Source of the DNA: Lichenicola sp964247755
Lineage (GTDB): Bacteria > Pseudomonadota > Alphaproteobacteria > Acetobacterales > Acetobacteraceae
Assembly (NCBI GenBank): GCA_964247755.1
Contig: CAXTVX010000004.1
Span: forward strand, 1 to 64,000
Length of the DNA stretch: 64,000 nt
Direction of reading: 5' to 3'
Below the pieces are notes generated by a model. That model saw nothing but the letters and a program-made list of their open reading frames with translations, ran no database searches and was not told the origin of the DNA. This document shows positions 60,932 to 64,000 of the stretch, in pieces. The position numbers were made by a program, and so were the translations under genes. How positions within the stretch are numbered: the stretch's first letter is position 1; the number at the start of each line of letters is the position of its first letter.

Positions 60932-61630
60932 ATGAAACAGAACATCATCGTTACGCTCGCACTTGGTGCGGGCTTGGCTTCGGCGTTCGCCGCCCCTGCG
61001 GCGCGCGCCACCTCCTATGACGTGCAGGTTTCCACCGATGCCACCAACGGCACCCCGTTCAACGCGGTGCTGGGTGCCGAGCCGCTCAACGGCGCCGGTC
61101 CGGGCGCGCCCTTCGTGACCGCGGAGTTCACCTATACCGGCCCGCTCTCATTCGACACGGAGGGGCCCAGCGACCTGAACGGCGCCTTCGGCTTCTCGGC
61201 GTCCAACATCTCCAACTACAATCCGAGCAGCCAGACGACCTTCAGCTACGGCGGCACCCAGGTCGCCGACTTCAGCACGGTCAACAGCTTCCTCGGCTCC
61301 AGCGCCAGCGAGTCCGGCTACGGCTACGGCTCGTTCTACCAGATCATCCTGGGCCAGCTTTCGGCCGGCACGGTGCTGACCGTCACCCATGACGACGGCT
61401 ACAGCCTGTATGAGAACCAGACCGCTGTCGACACCGCGAACTCCGCGCCGACCACTGCGGAAACCAACACGGACGTAATCGACAGCACCGGCAACTACGT
61501 TCTGTACTACGCCCGCGAGAACGGTGCCCCGTCGGTGCTGGACGTCTCCGTGCCGGAACCCGCCTCGCTCGCCCTGCTCGGCTCCTTCCTGCTCGGCTTC
61601 GGCCTGATCGCCCGACGCAGGCGCAGCTGA
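60932..61630 (+). CDS. PEP-CTERM sorting-domain protein
   Basis: 232 residues. MKQNIIVTLALGAGLASAF is a Sec signal peptide. The C-terminus has VPEPASLALLGSFLL, a membrane helix and a basic end (ARRRRS), which is the PEP-CTERM motif recognised by exosortases. The middle is Ser/Gly/Thr/Tyr-rich (YNPSSQTTFSYGGTQV, SESGYGYGSFYQ). Such proteins go to the extracellular matrix. GGAAGGGA is 8 nt before ATG 60932. An XrtA-associated glycosyltransferase gene is downstream, supporting an exosortase system nearby; no exosortase is inside the window. Confidence 0.9.
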   Translation: MKQNIIVTLALGAGLASAFAAPAARATSYDVQVSTDATNGTPFNAVLGAEPLNGAGPGAPFVTAEFTYTGPLSFDTEGPSDLNGAFGFSASNISNYNPSSQTTFSYGGTQVADFSTVNSFLGSSASESGYGYGSFYQIILGQLSAGTVLTVTHDDGYSLYENQTAVDTANSAPTTAETNTDVIDSTGNYVLYYARENGAPSVLDVSVPEPASLALLGSFLLGFGLIARRRRS

Positions 61631-61737
61631 GGCGTCACCACGCAACGGTGGCCGCCTGCATCCGCGGGTGGCCGCCTGGCTGTTGATGGTCCGGTTCCGT
61701 TGATGCCTGGGATCCGCCAGGCGCCGGAGAAGGGAGA

Positions 61738-62010
61738 TTGCTCGCGAACCCATTCCTCGAGCTCGGCTGCGCGGAAGCCTGCATCGATCATCGGAACTCC
61801 GAGCCGAAGCAATCTTGGACCAACGGCCGGGCGGGTCGGATGAACCCGATGGTCAAGGACGCGATGGCCAGGCGCTTCTACCGCGACGATCACGGTCGGC
61901 TTGGACGCCACCTGTACGACATCGTCACACTCTCCAACCGTGGGGCTCACCTGAAGACGAACGGCCTCGCCCCACGGGTTCATCTGCCGACCACCTTGCA
62001 CTGGACTCCT
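61738..62010 (+). pseudogene. Degenerate IS481-family transposase fragment
   Basis: A frame without a start gives CAEACIDHRNSEPKQSWTNG, then RAGRMNPMVKDAMARRFYRD and HGRLGRHLYDIVTLSNRGAH, then LKTNGLAPR. Intact IS481-type transposases read ...HGIDHRLTKPNHPWTNGQVERMNRTIK...; the order and spacing match well but the key glutamate-bearing Q-V-E is replaced by R-A-G. It is a C-terminal fragment only. Flanking DNA shows no inverted repeats that I can see. Confidence 0.7.
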
Positions 62011-62021
62011 TCCATCGACAG

Positions 62022-63206
62022 CTAGGTTGGCGCCACGTCGCCGGCAGCTTCGTCGCGCCGCAGTAGCGACTCGGCAAGCGCAGCGACCCGCTCGGCGTTG
62101 CGGTACCAAGTCAGGCAGCGGGAAGTGATGGTGTCCGGGCTGGCGCGCCCGAGCCGGGCACGCAGCGGCGCGTCCTCACAGAGCCGCAGCAGCGCGGCTT
62201 CCAGACCGCCCTCGGCGGTCGGATCGAACAGCAGCGCGTCCTGTCCGTTGGTGAGGATCTCGCGTATCGCGTCAACGTCCGGCGCCACGATCGCGCGGCC
62301 GAGCTGGAGGTACTCGAACAGCTTGAGCGGCGAGGCATACGGCGTGAGACCGGGGATCACGGCGATGTCGAAGGCGCACACGTGCCGGGCGACGTCGTTG
62401 CGCGCGACCACACCGGTGATGGACAGCCGGTCTGCCACGCCCAGACGCCGCGCATGGTCCTGCAGCGAGGCCCGCGCAGGCCCGTCGCCGACCACCAGGA
62501 CCTGCAGGTCGAACCGGTCGCGCTGCGCGGCCGCGAAGTCGACCAGGCGGTGCACCGCGTTCCAGCCGCGCACGAAGCCGGTGAAGCCCACTACCAGGCG
62601 CGGCGGCAGGCCGAGCAGCGCCTTGGCCGCGTCCGGATCGAGCGCGGGCGCGAAGCGGCCAGGGTCGATGCCGTTCGGGATCACGGTGATCCGTGCCGGC
62701 GGCACGCCGTAGCCCTCGATCACCCGGCCGAGCACGTGCGTGACCGGCAGCACGTGATCGGCTCCCCGCCACAGGGAGCGCTGCGCCAGGCGGCCGAGCC
62801 GGTGCAGGCGCAGCCCGTCATGCCGCGAGCGTTCCTCGAACAGCGGTGCGTTGACCTCCAGCAGCAGCGGCAGGCCGGAGCGGCGGCGCACCCAGGCCCC
62901 GGCGAGCAGGAACAGGCTGTAGCGCTCGTAGATCACGTCGGGACGATGGGTGCGGACTGCCCTGGACAAGCGGAGAAAGGCTGGGATGTTGTAGGCAAGC
63001 TCCAGCAGCTCGTAGAGCGCGCCGGGGATCAGGCGCTTGATCTGCGCCACCAGCCGGCTGCCGCCGCCGAAGCGGGCGTTCATCAGCCTCGGAGGCCCGA
63101 CCACGATCGTCTCGTGGCCCTGACCCCGGAGCGCTGCCACCAGCTCCTCGAGGTGGACCGACTGGCCGTCACGCGACGCGATCCGGTGGTGGAACAGGAT
63201 GCGCAT
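62022..63206 (-). CDS. Family 4 glycosyltransferase
   Basis: 394 residues. GT-B fold: MRILFHHRIASRDGQSVHLE N-terminus, then VIPNGIDPGRFAPALDPDAA (the NGID phrase), VVGFTGFVRGWNAVHRLV, VVGDGPARASLQ and LKLFEYLQLGRAIVAPDVDAI (the E-x7-E motif region). It transfers a sugar to a polysaccharide precursor in the cytosol. ATG 63206 lies 11 nt after the TIGR03087-type stop; no Shine-Dalgarno is visible, so coupling is likely. Probably part of an exopolysaccharide cluster together with the next gene. Confidence 0.9.
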   Translation of the reverse strand: MRILFHHRIASRDGQSVHLEELVAALRGQGHETIVVGPPRLMNARFGGGSRLVAQIKRLIPGALYELLELAYNIPAFLRLSRAVRTHRPDVIYERYSLFLLAGAWVRRRSGLPLLLEVNAPLFEERSRHDGLRLHRLGRLAQRSLWRGADHVLPVTHVLGRVIEGYGVPPARITVIPNGIDPGRFAPALDPDAAKALLGLPPRLVVGFTGFVRGWNAVHRLVDFAAAQRDRFDLQVLVVGDGPARASLQDHARRLGVADRLSITGVVARNDVARHVCAFDIAVIPGLTPYASPLKLFEYLQLGRAIVAPDVDAIREILTNGQDALLFDPTAEGGLEAALLRLCEDAPLRARLGRASPDTITSRCLTWYRNAERVAALAESLLRRDEAAGDVAPT

Positions 63207-63217
63207 GGACAGAATGG

Positions 63218-64000
63218 TCAGGCCGCGCCCGCGTCGGCCGGATGCGGCGCCGACAGGAAGTCGCCGCTGCCGGCCAGCACCGTGTCCCAATCGAGCCCTG
63301 CTTCGAGCACGGCGCGTGCCTTCTGCTCCATCCGCCGGCGCCCGTCGTCGTCGCGCAGCAGGGCCACCACCGTCCCGGCAAAGGCGGCCGGGGTGTCGGC
63401 GGCGGCGATGCCGGCGCCGGGCGCGATCCCGGTCGCGCGCATCGCCGCTTCCGTGGTGATCACCGGCAGCCCCATCGCCATCGCCTCCAGCAGCTTGTTC
63501 TGGATGCCGCGCCCGAGCCGGAGCGGGGCCACGAACAGCGAGGCCCGATCCAGGAACGGCCGCACGTCCGCCACCCGCCCCGTCACCGTGACGCCGGGAA
63601 TCCGCGCCAGGCGACGCACGCGGCGCGACGGCGCGCTGCCGCAGATGGTCAGCGTGACCTCCGGCAGCTCGGCCCGCACCAGCGGCAGGATCGCCTCGCA
63701 GAACCACACCATCGCGTCGACGTTCGGCAGGTAGCTCATCACCCCGGTGAAGACGAGCGCGCCTGGCTGCCGCAGGGCGCCACCCGACCGGAAGAACCCG
63801 AGATCGATCCCGTTGCGCAGGACGTCGACCGCCTGGCCGGGCAGGAGCCGGCGGAAATCCTCGGCTTCCTGTTCGGTGCAGACGAACGCGCGCGAGAAGC
63901 GGCAGGCCAGCTCACGCTCGTAGCGCAGCAGCCGGTGTGCCTCGGTGGCGTAGATCCAGCGCATCGGCGGCCAGGCGCGTCGCGACAGTCCAAGCCATTT
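63218..64000 (-). CDS. XrtA/PEP-CTERM-associated glycosyltransferase (TIGR03087-like), partial
   Basis: At least 261 residues; the N-terminus lies beyond the window. RWIYATEAHRLLRYERELACRF (split), FTGVMSYLPNVDAMVWFCEA, VTVTGRVADVRPFLDRASLF, APLRLGRGIQNKLLEAMAMG and GLPVITTEAA are strong matches to the stp1/TIGR03087 family, a sugar transferase associated with PEP-CTERM/exosortase A systems. The reading frame is open to the last base. A GT4 gene follows after 11 nt. Confidence 0.88.
   Translation of the reverse strand, partial: KWLGLSRRAWPPMRWIYATEAHRLLRYERELACRFSRAFVCTEQEAEDFRRLLPGQAVDVLRNGIDLGFFRSGGALRQPGALVFTGVMSYLPNVDAMVWFCEAILPLVRAELPEVTLTICGSAPSRRVRRLARIPGVTVTGRVADVRPFLDRASLFVAPLRLGRGIQNKLLEAMAMGLPVITTEAAMRATGIAPGAGIAAADTPAAFAGTVVALLRDDDGRRRMEQKARAVLEAGLDWDTVLAGSGDFLSAPHPADAGAA

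Overview
The window is about 64 kb of high-GC chromosome, densely packed with genes that mostly have strong G/C third-position bias. Several signs point to an alphaproteobacterium of the Acetobacteraceae / Rhodospirillales type: the thioredoxin–LON-domain–Trm112 trio, an ELM1-family protein, a Suv3-type helicase, a DUF4347/Hint-domain surface protein, unlinked class I nrdA and nrdB, and PEP-CTERM/XrtA-type polysaccharide genes. This taxonomic call is an inference from gene content; there is no rRNA in the window.

Layout. 0–2.3 kb: tRNA-Gly(GCC), then a CnoX-like thioredoxin, a LON substrate-binding-domain protein and a Trm112-family protein. 2.3–8.6 kb: two large minus-strand genes, an uncharacterised 650-residue protein and a 1051-residue DUF4347–lectin–Hint protein preceded by the most AT-rich stretch of the window. 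8.7–13.2 kb: minus-strand miaA–ilvB–ilvN–ilvC. 13.3–18.6 kb: serB, a phosphoesterase, an ornithine-type aminotransferase, a GIN-domain envelope protein, an azoreductase and a small unknown. 18.7–25.2 kb: plus-strand chain of ligase-associated helicase, PdeM, photolyase, phosphoesterase, chorismate mutase and SixA-like phosphatase, many with 4-nt stop/start overlaps. 25.4–29.6 kb: citrate synthase, ELM1-like protein, pyrE, murI. 29.7–34.4 kb: accessory-looking block with an MFS exporter, a four-blade hemopexin-repeat protein, a divergent PAS/LuxR-type regulator and a serine beta-lactamase-family protein. 34.5–48.0 kb: polyprenyl diphosphate synthase, TrmN6-like methyltransferase, HPF, nrdB, an SDR, a FAH-family hydrolase, a MYG1-type protein, the Suv3-like helicase, a DHA2 exporter and nrdA; both nrd genes carry candidate NrdR boxes.

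48.3–54.6 kb is the most interesting region. A divergent radical SAM / ArsM pair and two overlapping glycosyltransferase-like genes of the arsenosugar type (TIGR04283 and TIGR04282) are followed by a divergent membrane fatty-acid-hydroxylase-type protein and a VKOR-like protein. Together they look like an organoarsenic biosynthesis locus, invaded by a decayed IS5-family element and carrying a two-hairpin repeat that also occurs at 39.4 kb. 54.7–58.0 kb holds an MFS transporter, an epoxide-hydrolase-like protein with a possible Tat signal, and a divergent LysR regulator. guaA follows, then a small exported protein and tRNA-Arg(ACG). Downstream of the tRNA come insertion-sequence debris, a PEP-CTERM protein and two glycosyltransferases, one of the XrtA-associated TIGR03087 type. 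The last gene runs off the window, so an exopolysaccharide/exosortase cluster probably continues beyond it.

No rRNA, CRISPR array, prophage or intact transposon is visible.
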